64,000 bases of DNA from Angelobacter sp036557225 (GTDB lineage Bacteria; Acidobacteriota; Terriglobia; Terriglobales; Acidobacteriaceae). Below, in pieces: positions 9,469-17,846 of the stretch. The notes under the pieces are model-generated. The model did no database searches and was not told the origin of the DNA. It saw nothing but the letters and a program-made list of their open reading frames with translations. Positions within the stretch are counted from its first letter, which is position 1; each line of letters begins with the position of its first letter. The stretch spans positions 1-64,000 of the forward strand of contig DATBHX010000024.1 of assembly GCA_036557225.1 (NCBI GenBank). Direction: 5' to 3'. The translations under genes and the position numbers were made by a program.

Positions 9469-9992
9469 GATGGGTCTTTATTTATGTTAACCAGTTTTGG
9501 ATTAGGGTTGCGCGGCTGTCGATTCAATTTAGACGCATGACCGCGTCCCACGTCTCAGGAACCGGTCACTATTTAGAGGAACTACCCTCAGCATATGCTG
9601 CCAGGCAAGTTGCCTCTCGCAAAGCGTGAGCAGCAACTACTATTGTAGCAAATAAATTGCGAAGACGGCGACGCTTTGCCTTGACATTGGGGGTGGTAAA
9701 GCACCCCAGAAACCCTTGCTATTTCTGGCCATAGATTTAACAGAACAAAGGTGAGTCTGGGTTCTGGGATTATCTTTCTGGTACGACTGCAATAAATACC
9801 TTATGGACAGAGGCCTCAGTCCGGATATCATCGTCACGAATCTCGTAAAACCCTCAAACTAAAGTCACTTGTGCGTAAACCCTCCTGGTGACTGAAGTAC
9901 TGTTTTCTGTTTGCCCAGTCCAACTTAGACTCTTGTCATCACGAAAGGCCAATGTACGAAAGGCCATAGTAGCAAGCGAAACGGTTTTTGCA
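9469..9992. other. Divergent intergenic region between the efflux and fibre-like loci
   Basis: This 524-base gap separates two divergent operons and should hold both promoters. I found no convincing ORF. It is AT-richer than the flanking genes and contains the inverted repeat AGTCAC/GTGACT (9863-9868 and 9888-9893) and a 15-bp direct repeat described separately. A TTGACA hexamer at about 9680 has no good -10 partner at 16-18 bases, so I do not call a promoter. Confidence 0.6.
9941..9970 (+). repeat. Tandem 15-bp direct repeat upstream of the fibre-like operon
   Basis: Two adjacent 15-bp units, ACGAAAGGCCAATGT and ACGAAAGGCCATAGT, differ only in the last few bases. They lie 22 to 52 bases upstream of the likely start of the first secreted subunit gene. 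Their placement fits an activator or repressor binding site or a leader element, but no family of binding sites was recognised. Confidence 0.5.
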
Positions 9993-10562
9993 ATGATGCC
10001 TGGAACATTCAATGTCGGCAAGCTGACGAAGCTGCTCCTGTTGAGCGCTTTCGTTTGGCTTTGCGGTGCGGCACAGGCGCAGACCAGCTCGGGCCAGCTC
10101 ACCATCACCATGAATGTTCAGTCATCCATCAGCCTCGTCTTCCAGAACAATCCCAACGTGGGCAACCCGGGCTTCTGCCCGCTGACCAATGCTGGCACGA
10201 ACAATGTTGGCCTCGATCTGGGCACAGCGTCATTTCCCGGAAGTTCACACTCATCGACCTGCGTCAATTACCAGCATCTGACCGGCGCCGTTTATGAAGT
10301 CAGCAGCGCCTTTGATGTTGTAGTGAACAAGGCCAATTCCAGCAGCCCGAATTACCGCCTGCAGGCTGAGATTTCCACGCCGCCGCCGGCGAACGTCAGC
10401 TGGCTGATCGACAACGTAACCTTGAGCACCACTTTCACCAACCTGGATGCGGCTGACAATTACGGCGCGACCATTACCAAGACCCTGCAAGTGCGGGTCA
10501 AAAACACCGTCCCAGCGCAGATTCTGCTGGAGACCATAACGTTCCTGGCAACAGCCAACTAA
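9993..10562 (+). CDS. Secreted beta-sandwich subunit-like protein 1 (SCPU/fimbrial-like)
   Basis: About 189 aa, with tandem ATGs at 9993 and 9996; the frame is open from 9888 but the Sec signal peptide (KLTKLLLLSAFVWLCGAAQAQ) begins at these ATGs. The mature part starts with alternating beta strands (SSGQLTITMNVQSSISLVF), is Ser/Thr/Asn-rich, and ends in a short strand followed by ATAN. Unlike the next subunits it has two Cys residues. It is the first of four tandem proteins sharing the plan of signal peptide, TGxLxVxxxVNGSIxLxF-type opening and C-terminal TATxN-like strand. This resembles spore-coat-U/archaic pilin subunits, but assignment to that family is inference. Confidence 0.7.
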   Translation: MMPGTFNVGKLTKLLLLSAFVWLCGAAQAQTSSGQLTITMNVQSSISLVFQNNPNVGNPGFCPLTNAGTNNVGLDLGTASFPGSSHSSTCVNYQHLTGAVYEVSSAFDVVVNKANSSSPNYRLQAEISTPPPANVSWLIDNVTLSTTFTNLDAADNYGATITKTLQVRVKNTVPAQILLETITFLATAN

Positions 10563-10583
10563 CTGCGGCGCAAACGGACTTAC

Positions 10584-11150
10584 ATGTTGAGGAAACACAA
10601 ATCGATTCGGAATCTGGCCATGACGGCGCTGCTGCTTGCGGCGGCCTCGGCCATCTCCGCGGCGCAGACAACGGCCACTGGCGTCATCAATGGCGTCCTG
10701 GTGAACAAGAACGGCATATCGCTGCAGTTTGATACTGATCCCGCTGGCGTGACCCTGGGCGCTGCCGGCACCTCGGCAGCCACCGCGGGCTTCGGCACGA
10801 TCTCAGCATTTGGGCCGCTTTCGGGTGGCGTGAGCCGTCCGAGCGTAACGGCTGCGAATTTCACCGTGCGTACGATTTTCGATGTGCAGGTAAATCAAGG
10901 CGGCTTGGCCAGCCCCACGTATACGCTGAGCGCGAACCTGGCTGCGGCTGCGCCCACCGGCCTCAGCTACAAGATTGACGCCGTAACGCTGACCACGACC
11001 GCGCAGACCATTCAGGTCAACGGCGCCTACAACACTGACGTCGCGCATAACCTGGATTTGATTGTGTCCACTGCGGCTTCCGGTGCAGGCGGCCCGGTCG
11101 TCGGCACACCGATTACGACAACGATTAATTTTACGGCTACGCCCAATTGA
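10584..11150 (+). CDS. Secreted beta-sandwich subunit-like protein 2
   Basis: A 188-aa protein with a Sec signal peptide (LAMTALLLAAASAISAAQ) and a mature opening TTATGVINGVLVNKNGISLQF that parallels its neighbours. It contains no cysteine in the mature part, is dominated by Ala/Thr/Gly/Val strands, and ends INFTATPN, almost the same ending as subunit 3. It starts 21 bases after the stop of subunit 1, so they are co-transcribed. The repeated terminal strand is what one would expect of subunits that polymerise or bind a chaperone by strand complementation; that role is inferred, not shown. Confidence 0.72.
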   Translation: MLRKHKSIRNLAMTALLLAAASAISAAQTTATGVINGVLVNKNGISLQFDTDPAGVTLGAAGTSAATAGFGTISAFGPLSGGVSRPSVTAANFTVRTIFDVQVNQGGLASPTYTLSANLAAAAPTGLSYKIDAVTLTTTAQTIQVNGAYNTDVAHNLDLIVSTAASGAGGPVVGTPITTTINFTATPN

Positions 11151-11226
11151 GTTTTAAGAAGAGTTTTTTCTTAGCAGTTAGTTTTTGTAATTCAAAATTT
11201 TGTAAGTAACGAGGAGAGGAACACCA

Positions 11227-11757
11227 ATGAAAAAAGTAATGCTCTTAACCATCTTTGCGGCGCTGATGATGATCTCGTCTGCTGCCGTGGCCCAAACCGC
11301 AACCGGTACACTCACCGTGACCGCCACCGTGAACGGCTCGATCCAGCTGGTTTTCAATTCTGACGCTGCCGGCGTTGCTCTTTCTTCCGGCGCAGGCACC
11401 AACAATGCCACGCTGGCGTTCGGTAACGTTTCCGCTTTCGGCGCGGTTGCTGCCGGCGTGGTTCGCACCACTGCCGCCAACAGCTTTACCGTTAGCTCCG
11501 CCGTTGACGTTCTGGTGAGCAAGACCAACTCCGCCAGCGCCAATTACACGCTGAAAGCGCAGCTGGGCTCCGCCGATGCCACCAACACCTGGCAGGTGGG
11601 CGGCGTGACCGTCACCAACGCGGCACAGGCTACCCTTACCGCGACGGGCACTTACGCAAGCAATAGCAACTTCCCGGTCGCGATCACCATTCCGTTCACG
11701 ACCGCGAGCGGAACCAACATCAGCAACACGATTAACTACACAGCTACGGCCAACTAA
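11227..11757 (+). CDS. Secreted beta-sandwich subunit-like protein 3
   Basis: A 176-aa protein preceded by a strong GAGGAGAGGA ribosome-binding region. Signal peptide KKVMLLTIFAALMMISSAAVAQ is followed by TATGTLTVTATVNGSIQLVF, the clearest form of the motif shared by all four tandem proteins. No cysteines are present, so it lacks the disulfide of typical fimbrial subunits. The C-terminus ends NTINYTATAN. The best Shine-Dalgarno sequence in the cluster suggests it may be the major, most highly made subunit. Family similarity to spore-coat-U-like/archaic pilins is my reading of fold pattern and context. Confidence 0.75.
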   Translation: MKKVMLLTIFAALMMISSAAVAQTATGTLTVTATVNGSIQLVFNSDAAGVALSSGAGTNNATLAFGNVSAFGAVAAGVVRTTAANSFTVSSAVDVLVSKTNSASANYTLKAQLGSADATNTWQVGGVTVTNAAQATLTATGTYASNSNFPVAITIPFTTASGTNISNTINYTATAN

Positions 11758-11826
11758 GTTAGCGGAAAAGGTCGGAGCTTAAATGATAAAGATGGATTAA
11801 GAGCGGGTTGGAGGTGTGATATCGGG

Positions 11827-12369
11827 TTGCGTGCGATCCTGCCGGTTTTGCTGGTCGGTTCCTCCCTCCTCACCGATGGGCAGGCGCAGAGCAAAGGCTC
11901 GGTCAAACGCACCTCCACCGCTGTTTCCATGCGATCAGAAACACAAGGGGCGATCTCAGTGAGCTTCATCAGCGCGCCGGATGGGGCTGCCCTCTCGGGC
12001 GGCAATCCCGGCCAGCGTACGCTGAATCTGGGAAACGTCTCCAAGACATCGGGCGCGCAAGTCGCGAACGTAAAGATTCAGGCTTTCACCGGCTTCTTCG
12101 CCGTATCAACCAAATTCGGCTTGAGCATCCAGAATGGATCGCAGAACTCCACCACCGCGACGGTTCTCGCCGCTCTGGCCGCACCCGACACAGCCTTTAC
12201 CTACCGTCTTGACGGGATCACGCTGGCAATTACACCGCAACTGCTGCAGGGCCAGGCGCGCATTGGACCAACCCTGATACACACTCTGGAAATCGACGTT
12301 CCGACGTCATTAACCGAAAAGAATTCTCAATTACAAAATGCCATCATTTTTCAAGTCATCCCCAATTAA
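11827..12369 (+). CDS. Secreted beta-sandwich subunit-like protein 4 (TTG start)
   Basis: About 180 aa. The only start compatible with a complete signal peptide (RAILPVLLVGSSLLTDGQAQ) is a TTG at 11827, with GGAGG 12 bases upstream. The mature region has the same beta-rich pattern, including AISVSFISAPDGAALSGG, which parallels the DPAGVTLGAAG/DAAGVALSSGAG stretches of subunits 2 and 3, and ends AIIFQVIPN. It is more divergent and less Ala/Thr-biased than the others, so it may be a tip or minor subunit. Its 3' end overlaps the chaperone-like gene by about 30 bases. Confidence 0.65.
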   Translation: MRAILPVLLVGSSLLTDGQAQSKGSVKRTSTAVSMRSETQGAISVSFISAPDGAALSGGNPGQRTLNLGNVSKTSGAQVANVKIQAFTGFFAVSTKFGLSIQNGSQNSTTATVLAALAAPDTAFTYRLDGITLAITPQLLQGQARIGPTLIHTLEIDVPTSLTEKNSQLQNAIIFQVIPN

Positions 12370-13216
12370 TGTGGTACAGGCACTCCTGCCCGTGCGAATT
12401 TTCGTTTGCACGATAGTGTTCTGCTTCGCCGCCTCCGCGCAGGCTCAGCTTGCGCCAGGGGCTACCGGGCAGAGTCCTGTGCCGCGGGCGCCCGAACCGG
12501 CCAAGCCATCCATCTCGCTCAGCCCGGCTGTGGTCATGGCCAAGGGAAACTTCGGCCAGGGACTCACGCAAACGCTTACTCTTTCCAACCAAACCGGCCG
12601 CGATTTCGCCTTCGATCTGATTGCCGAAGATGTCGTCATTAAAGACGGCAAACGCATCTTCGTTCCCGCCGGGGAAACGCCCAACGGCATCGCTGTAACA
12701 GCGGTTTTTTCGCAGAAGACCGTCATGATAAAAGCCAACTCTTCCGGCTCGGTGGACATTCGCCTCACCATTCCTCCCGAAACGAACGTGCGCGCCATCG
12801 TGGCCATGTTTCGCGGCACCGACAAGCTGCCGACCTCGTCCGGCTCCGTGGGCATGACGGCCTCGCTGGGCGCTCTTATCACTTTCAACCTGACCGACAA
12901 CGTGAAGCTACAGCCTGAAACGGTGCGCGTGAATCCGGCCACTGACTCGGCCAACATGAGCGTTGCCGAATGGATTGCCAACAACGGCACAGAGCCGGCC
13001 CTCCCGGAAGGTACCGCAGCCATCCTGAACACCGGCGGCGCTCTTGTCGGCAAGACCACATTCGCGGCCCAACGCCTGCTGCCCGGTGAACGCCTGGAAT
13101 TCTCTGCCGACTATCCGGCCGATCTGGCGCCTGGTAAATATCGCGTCCTGTGCTCATTCCAGTTTGAAGGTAAGACGCTTACCAGCGAAGGCAGCTTCGA
13201 AGTAACAAAGAAATGA
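12338..13216 (+). CDS. PapD-like periplasmic chaperone candidate
   Basis: A 292-aa protein with a signal sequence (residues about 16-36, ending SAQAQ) and two Ig-like regions. The first contains PSISLSPAVVMAKGNFGQG and a strand pattern ending FSQKTVMIKANSSGSVDIRL, comparable to the part of PapD-type chaperones that binds the subunit C-terminus. It is longer than typical PapD (~220-240 aa mature) and I cannot identify the canonical Arg/Lys pair with confidence. It overlaps the preceding subunit gene by 32 bases and the following barrel gene by 4 bases, indicating coordinated production. An alternative is a generic DUF916-like surface protein. Confidence 0.6.
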   Translation: MPSFFKSSPINVVQALLPVRIFVCTIVFCFAASAQAQLAPGATGQSPVPRAPEPAKPSISLSPAVVMAKGNFGQGLTQTLTLSNQTGRDFAFDLIAEDVVIKDGKRIFVPAGETPNGIAVTAVFSQKTVMIKANSSGSVDIRLTIPPETNVRAIVAMFRGTDKLPTSSGSVGMTASLGALITFNLTDNVKLQPETVRVNPATDSANMSVAEWIANNGTEPALPEGTAAILNTGGALVGKTTFAAQRLLPGERLEFSADYPADLAPGKYRVLCSFQFEGKTLTSEGSFEVTKK

Positions 13217-15837
13217 AACGCTGCTGGAGCCTCGTTCTTCTCTTGTGGGCCGCTGCTGCAATCGCGGTCCAGGGAGAGGCTCCGGTTTCCATTGAGTATC
13301 AGAAGACGGTTGAATTCTCCGCGCCCGGCGCTACTGCCGCGTACTCTCTTGACGCGAACGTCGTTGAAGCTTCAGCCACCAACGGTGTGGTCACGATGAC
13401 AGGCAAAGCTCCTGGCTCGACGAACGTAGTGATTGTCACCCCAGCCGGTGTACGGACGATTGCCGTCACCGTTCCTATGCCACCCCCGGCGCTCCCTCCG
13501 GGTTTTGAACCGCCGGAGCGCCAGAACGCGGCCGAAGTCGGCACCTATGAGCTTCGCTACAACTCTGATCCCAGCCAGATCACCAATTCGCTGGACCTCA
13601 AGCGCACGCAGGGCCAGTCATTCACGCGCATGCAGGTGGTGAACGCAAATCTGTTTTCGTCGAACTCGTCCACCTCTTCGGTTGGATTTCCCTTCTTGTC
13701 ATACGAAATCGGCCGGCCGAATACCGATATCACCTTCGTCGACAAAGATGTGGCCAACTCCCCGCTCACGCTGGATAACTATCTGGTCCGCGGGTTTCAC
13801 CTTCGCCAGGGTGCATGGGAGTTTCATGGAGGCTTCACCTCGGTAGCTACTTTCCAGAATCTTTTTCTCGCCACCGATCGCGAATACACCGCCGGCATCT
13901 CCCGCCTGTTCCGCATCGACGACGCCAACTCGCTCGAAGCCAACGCCTACTACTTCCAGAACCCTCTCAGCCAGCGCCTTATCGCCACCAACGGCGCGGT
14001 GGCATCTTTGGTCTACCGGCTCAAGCTTAAAGACAAAGCAAAGTTCCTGGCGGAACTGGGTGCGAGCCACGGCCTGGGCTTCGCTGCCCGCGGCAATTAT
14101 GATGACCAGCGCACCCACGTCACCGGCGACTTTCGCATCCAATCGCGCGACTTTGCCTCGCTGGCCGTCAACAACCAGCACGGGACTTTCGCCGATCTGA
14201 ACGCCAGCCGCAAGATCAACGAACGTCTCTACGCCAGCCTCGATCTCAACCAATCCAGCTTCAACCTGCCGACGTTGAGCCAGAGCAGCTTCACTACCAG
14301 CAGCCTCGTGAACTACAAGCTCGACCGCAATTTCTCAGTGAATGGCGGCGGCTCTTTTGCCACGTTCCAATCGCAAATTCCGCTGGGAGCACGGGTTTCT
14401 ACCATGAATCTTCCACTGGGAATGGATTACTCCACGCGGCACTTCGGAACCGGCTTCCAGTATGCGCGCACCATCAATATTGCAGGCGGGGGCGGAGGCA
14501 ACGACTACGCAATCAACGTTCGCGGTTCTGTCCGCAGCTTCCAACTGACCGGCTTCTTCCGCCATGATGTCCAGGTGCCCACTCTGGCCGCCATCTTTTC
14601 CCAAATACCAGGCTTGCAGGACGCGCTGGACCGCGCCGGCATTGTGGCCACCAGTCCGGAGCAACTCGCCGATCTGCTGCGTAACACGGCGTTGCTGCAG
14701 CTTCTCGGCTTTACCAATGCATTGACTGTGAACCTGGCGCCGGCGCGCAACGATTCCAGCGCAACGCTAAGCTGGATTTCGCCCAGCCAGACCCGCCGCA
14801 AAGTTGATTTCAGCGTCTTTCACAGCAACACCCAGCTGCTGCAGGGCAGCAACTTTATTCTCACCACGGCCACTGTGAGCTACGGCCAGCGGCTCGGCGC
14901 CAATACCAATATCGTAGGCTCGGCCTCGCTCGTGCGCACAACAAGCCTCGGCGTCACAGACACGCATCCGCTCTATAGCATCTCGTTGCAGCGCAAGTTT
15001 TATACCGTGCCTTCCCTGTTATTGCCAGGACGTCACGGCATGATTCAGGGCCATGTCTTCCGCGACGATGATTCCGGCGGAATGTACAATCCACAGCTTC
15101 CGCCCATGGCCGGCGTTGAGGTGCGCCTGGACGACAATCACGTTACGCGCACCGATGCCGCTGGCTATTACTCCTTCCATCACGTGCCCTTCGGCGTGCA
15201 TCGCGTGGAAGCGCATTTGCAGAGCGACGAGCCTTTCTTCTACACCACGGATTCTCCCGCCACCACCGACATGAACGCCAATGTCGATTTTGGCATCAAC
15301 TTCGCCAGAGGCCAGCTCTTCGGCTTTCTGTTGGACGATTCCGGTGCTGGCGTGAGCGGGATCACCGTGGAATTGAAAAATGGTCAATTCACCCGGCGCG
15401 TGGCCACCGCCAGCAACGGCAAATTCTCCTTTACCGGCCTTGGCCCCGGAGAATACTCCGTGGGCACGCTGCCTGATTCCTATCCTCCAGGATACGTACT
15501 GCAAGACCTCGCGGGCCAAACCATCACGGTGGAACCCGGCAAACCTGCCAGCGCGCAATTCAGCGTGCGGGCCTTGCGCTCGATCGCCGGCCGCGTTCTG
15601 GTCTATGACAAGGGCACGCTGCAGGCTGTTCCGCTTGAAGGCGCCACTGTACGTTTGAAGGAGACTGCGCTCGAGATAAAGACCGGCCCCAACGGCGGCT
15701 ATATCTTCCGCAATCTCGCCGCCGGAACATACACGGTTTCTATTGAATACGGCGGGAGGGAGACAACGCGAACGGCCGTTCTGCCGTCTGCTCCCGTCAG
15801 CCTGCGCGATATCGATGTGAACGCGGGCGCCAAATAG
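13213..15837 (+). CDS. Outer-membrane barrel-like protein with N-terminal secretin-type domain and C-terminal CarboxypepD_reg/SdrD_B-like repeats (usher-equivalent candidate)
   Basis: An 874-aa secreted protein. After the signal peptide there is a small domain (about residues 30-95; VTMTGKAPGSTNVVIVTPAG) resembling the N-terminal BON/CpaC-type pilus-secretion domain, then a Pro-rich linker. Residues about 115-610 show amphipathic alternating strands with frequent aromatic ends, as in an outer-membrane barrel. Three Ig-like repeats follow from about 615, beginning GHVFRDDDSGGMYNP, each with DAAGYYSF/NGKFSFTGL/NGGYIFRNL motifs typical of CarboxypepD_reg or SdrD_B domains. Gene order (subunits, chaperone, barrel) matches chaperone-usher loci, but FimD/PapC motifs were not recognised, so the usher role is inference. 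Confidence 0.65.
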   Translation: MKRCWSLVLLLWAAAAIAVQGEAPVSIEYQKTVEFSAPGATAAYSLDANVVEASATNGVVTMTGKAPGSTNVVIVTPAGVRTIAVTVPMPPPALPPGFEPPERQNAAEVGTYELRYNSDPSQITNSLDLKRTQGQSFTRMQVVNANLFSSNSSTSSVGFPFLSYEIGRPNTDITFVDKDVANSPLTLDNYLVRGFHLRQGAWEFHGGFTSVATFQNLFLATDREYTAGISRLFRIDDANSLEANAYYFQNPLSQRLIATNGAVASLVYRLKLKDKAKFLAELGASHGLGFAARGNYDDQRTHVTGDFRIQSRDFASLAVNNQHGTFADLNASRKINERLYASLDLNQSSFNLPTLSQSSFTTSSLVNYKLDRNFSVNGGGSFATFQSQIPLGARVSTMNLPLGMDYSTRHFGTGFQYARTINIAGGGGGNDYAINVRGSVRSFQLTGFFRHDVQVPTLAAIFSQIPGLQDALDRAGIVATSPEQLADLLRNTALLQLLGFTNALTVNLAPARNDSSATLSWISPSQTRRKVDFSVFHSNTQLLQGSNFILTTATVSYGQRLGANTNIVGSASLVRTTSLGVTDTHPLYSISLQRKFYTVPSLLLPGRHGMIQGHVFRDDDSGGMYNPQLPPMAGVEVRLDDNHVTRTDAAGYYSFHHVPFGVHRVEAHLQSDEPFFYTTDSPATTDMNANVDFGINFARGQLFGFLLDDSGAGVSGITVELKNGQFTRRVATASNGKFSFTGLGPGEYSVGTLPDSYPPGYVLQDLAGQTITVEPGKPASAQFSVRALRSIAGRVLVYDKGTLQAVPLEGATVRLKETALEIKTGPNGGYIFRNLAAGTYTVSIEYGGRETTRTAVLPSAPVSLRDIDVNAGAK

Positions 15838-15901
15838 GTCCGGTCTCTGGCGGCGCCGGCAAGAGCCTATAGCAAAGATCGATACGGCACGCGCGGCAAC
15901 G

Positions 15902-16225
15902 TCACCGTTGCTTCTGCTTCTCCTGTGCCGACTTTGCCTCCGGTTTCTGGTCGCTCGGCGGCCCCGTCAAGTCCACGTTTACTACAGGCACCGGCAATGC
16001 ATCGCCTGTCGGATCGACGGCATTGGCAATAATGATGTGCGGCTGACCGTCCGGGCCAATCACGACTCCGGCTGAAGAAACCACGGTGGCTGTGACCGCC
16101 ACCGTTCCCTCGGCTCTTTCGGGCCTTTGCGAATGCTGCTGAGTCTGCTGCGCGGACGCGGCTGTCTGACCAACCAGCACAAAGCTTGCGAGAAACATTG
16201 CGACCTTAAATCTGCCTTTGCGCAT
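15902..16225 (-). CDS. Small secreted hypothetical protein
   Basis: The frame is open further upstream, but an ATG at 16225 with GGAG 8 bases before it gives a 107-aa protein with a clean signal peptide (FKVAMFLASFVLVGQTAASAQ). The mature part is Gln/Pro-rich with a short hydrophobic beta-like centre (GTVAVTATVVSSAGVVIG) and a basic, Lys/Gln-rich tail. No family recognised. It is convergent with the fibre-like locus and divergent from the neighbouring membrane protein. Confidence 0.55.
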   Translation of the reverse strand: MRKGRFKVAMFLASFVLVGQTAASAQQTQQHSQRPERAEGTVAVTATVVSSAGVVIGPDGQPHIIIANAVDPTGDALPVPVVNVDLTGPPSDQKPEAKSAQEKQKQR

Positions 16226-16407
16226 GTGAGGATCTCCGGCAGTATCGTGGGATTGCATTCCTGCGCCGAAGTTTGTCCCGATGACACAGATTTCCAGGCC
16301 GAGTGATTTGATGATCGGCATCTGAAGCTTAAGCACGCACTCCAAAGTAACGGCGGTTCGCGTGTTTGCTTTTCCAATCGCAATCATCCTGTGGTATCCA
16401 TGGCTCC

Positions 16408-16953
16408 ATGCGGCTTCCGGAAATCGAGTGGAAACCTGTCTCCCGCGCACAGCTTATGGGCTGGCTGGCGTTCTATGCCTTGCTGCTCCTGTATCTCGGA
16501 TTTCACTGGGGACAGCTGACCCTGCTCGATAACGTCCACCTTCCCATCCACGAAGGCGGCCATCTTCTTTTTGGCTGGCTGGGCGAGACCCTGGGACTAT
16601 GGGGCGGCACGTTGCTGCAGTTGATCGTGCCCGCGTTGCTGGCTGTCAGCTTCGCCGCCCGGCAAGAGTTGCCCGGAACAACGTTCTGCGCCTTTGCCTT
16701 CTTCCACAGCCTTACCGGCGTGGCCACCTACATGGCCGATGCTCTGCGTTTGGAGCTTCCACTGGTTACAGTTGGCGCCGCAGCCGACGAGGCCCAGCAC
16801 GACTGGGTACGCATCTTCTCCAGCCTTGGCGTGCTGCCTCACGCAATCCAGATCGGCGACGCAACACGTCTTATTGCTTGGGCAGGGATGATTGGCAGCG
16901 TGGCGTGGTTTGTGTGGCGGCAGCGGCAACTGTCGACCATTCAGTCGACTTGA
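16408..16953 (+). CDS. Multi-TM membrane protein with HEGGH motif (M50-like?)
   Basis: A 181-aa protein with about five hydrophobic segments. The start at 16408 is chosen because the upstream extension is unlike the rest. Residues 48-52 read HEGGH, matching the HExxH zinc-protease signature at the edge of a membrane segment, as in M50-type intramembrane proteases, and a hydrophobic stretch with FFHSLTG follows. No downstream metal-ligand motif such as LDG was found, so catalytic activity is uncertain. The gene stands alone. Confidence 0.6.
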   Translation: MRLPEIEWKPVSRAQLMGWLAFYALLLLYLGFHWGQLTLLDNVHLPIHEGGHLLFGWLGETLGLWGGTLLQLIVPALLAVSFAARQELPGTTFCAFAFFHSLTGVATYMADALRLELPLVTVGAAADEAQHDWVRIFSSLGVLPHAIQIGDATRLIAWAGMIGSVAWFVWRQRQLSTIQST

Positions 16954-17012
16954 ATCATGGCGCCGGCTTCAATCTCGTTTCGGGGCTACCTGCCCCGGCT
17001 GAGTCTGCCCCC

Positions 17013-17807
17013 TCAAAGCTTGACTGTCCGGAATACTGGCGGTTGAGTCGGGTCTTTTTGGCGGGCCTTCATTGACTGCTCCATCCATGTACTGCCTTGC
17101 TTCGTATCGGCATCGCGTGTTTTGGGATCACCGCACTCCATGTTGGCTCGTACGTTATAAGCCAATGAAAGAAACGTAGCCGCGGCCTCATTTGCATTGT
17201 TTAATGTAAAAGCCTTTTTCAACTCCTCAATGCTCCGATCCAAGATGGGTAGTGTTTCTTCACGTAAGCTCTTGCACATTGGAAGGTCAATCGGAGATGC
17301 AGAACGAACCGAGTTAGGGGTTGAATCGCGCTTGCGCACCGCGGACCAATAGTCCATTTCGCCGAGCCTTGTATAGGCGTCAGAGTCCGCTGGATTCAGT
17401 GATGCCGCCTGTAGCAGATATTGTCTAGCCTCTTCGGTTTTGCCTGTTCTGGCCAGCAACGTTGCCATACCCTTCACCGCTTCAGCATCATGCGCATCGC
17501 GTCGCAAGAGTTCGGAAAACGCGTCCTTTGCTGCGGTGGCTAGGGCAAGGTTTTTCGACGTACTTATGTCAGGATCAAACTGCGCTGTCAGGGTTTGGCC
17601 CAAATAAAGACGCGCCTGCACCGATTCTGGATCGATTTGAAGTGCTTTCCTGAGGTGGCTGGCCGCGCTCCTGTACTCTTCCTGCTTGTACTCCGCGATT
17701 CCCTGATCCAGTTCTGTCTGAGCGCGAGGGTTGCTGGCCGGCTTGGAAAACGCGGATGCCCAAAAAATGAACGCGACAAAATACTTGGCCCAGGCCCTGA
17801 AATTCAT
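17013..17807 (-). CDS. Secreted tetratricopeptide-repeat protein
   Basis: About 264 aa starting at the ATG at 17807, preceded by GGAG about 7 bases upstream. A hydrophobic N-terminal segment (YFVAFIFWASAF) is followed by TPR-like helical pairs: LDQGIAEYKQEEYRSAASHLRKAL..DPESVQARLYLGQ and later AEAVKGMATLLARTGKTEEARQYLLQAASLNPADSDAYTRLGEM. The C-terminal third is less regular. It probably acts as a periplasmic or membrane-associated protein-interaction scaffold; no partner is evident from context. Confidence 0.75.
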   Translation of the reverse strand: MNFRAWAKYFVAFIFWASAFSKPASNPRAQTELDQGIAEYKQEEYRSAASHLRKALQIDPESVQARLYLGQTLTAQFDPDISTSKNLALATAAKDAFSELLRRDAHDAEAVKGMATLLARTGKTEEARQYLLQAASLNPADSDAYTRLGEMDYWSAVRKRDSTPNSVRSASPIDLPMCKSLREETLPILDRSIEELKKAFTLNNANEAAATFLSLAYNVRANMECGDPKTRDADTKQGSTWMEQSMKARQKDPTQPPVFRTVKL

Positions 17808-17846
17808 AGAACCACTCCAGAGTACGACAGTGGCTATAGACACCGC

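Noticed and set aside
9850..9992. Cyclic-di-GMP riboswitch upstream of the fibre-like operon
   Set aside because: A short inverted repeat and a GTGCGTAAACC stretch were suggestive, but the conserved GEMM core and tetraloop receptor could not be found.
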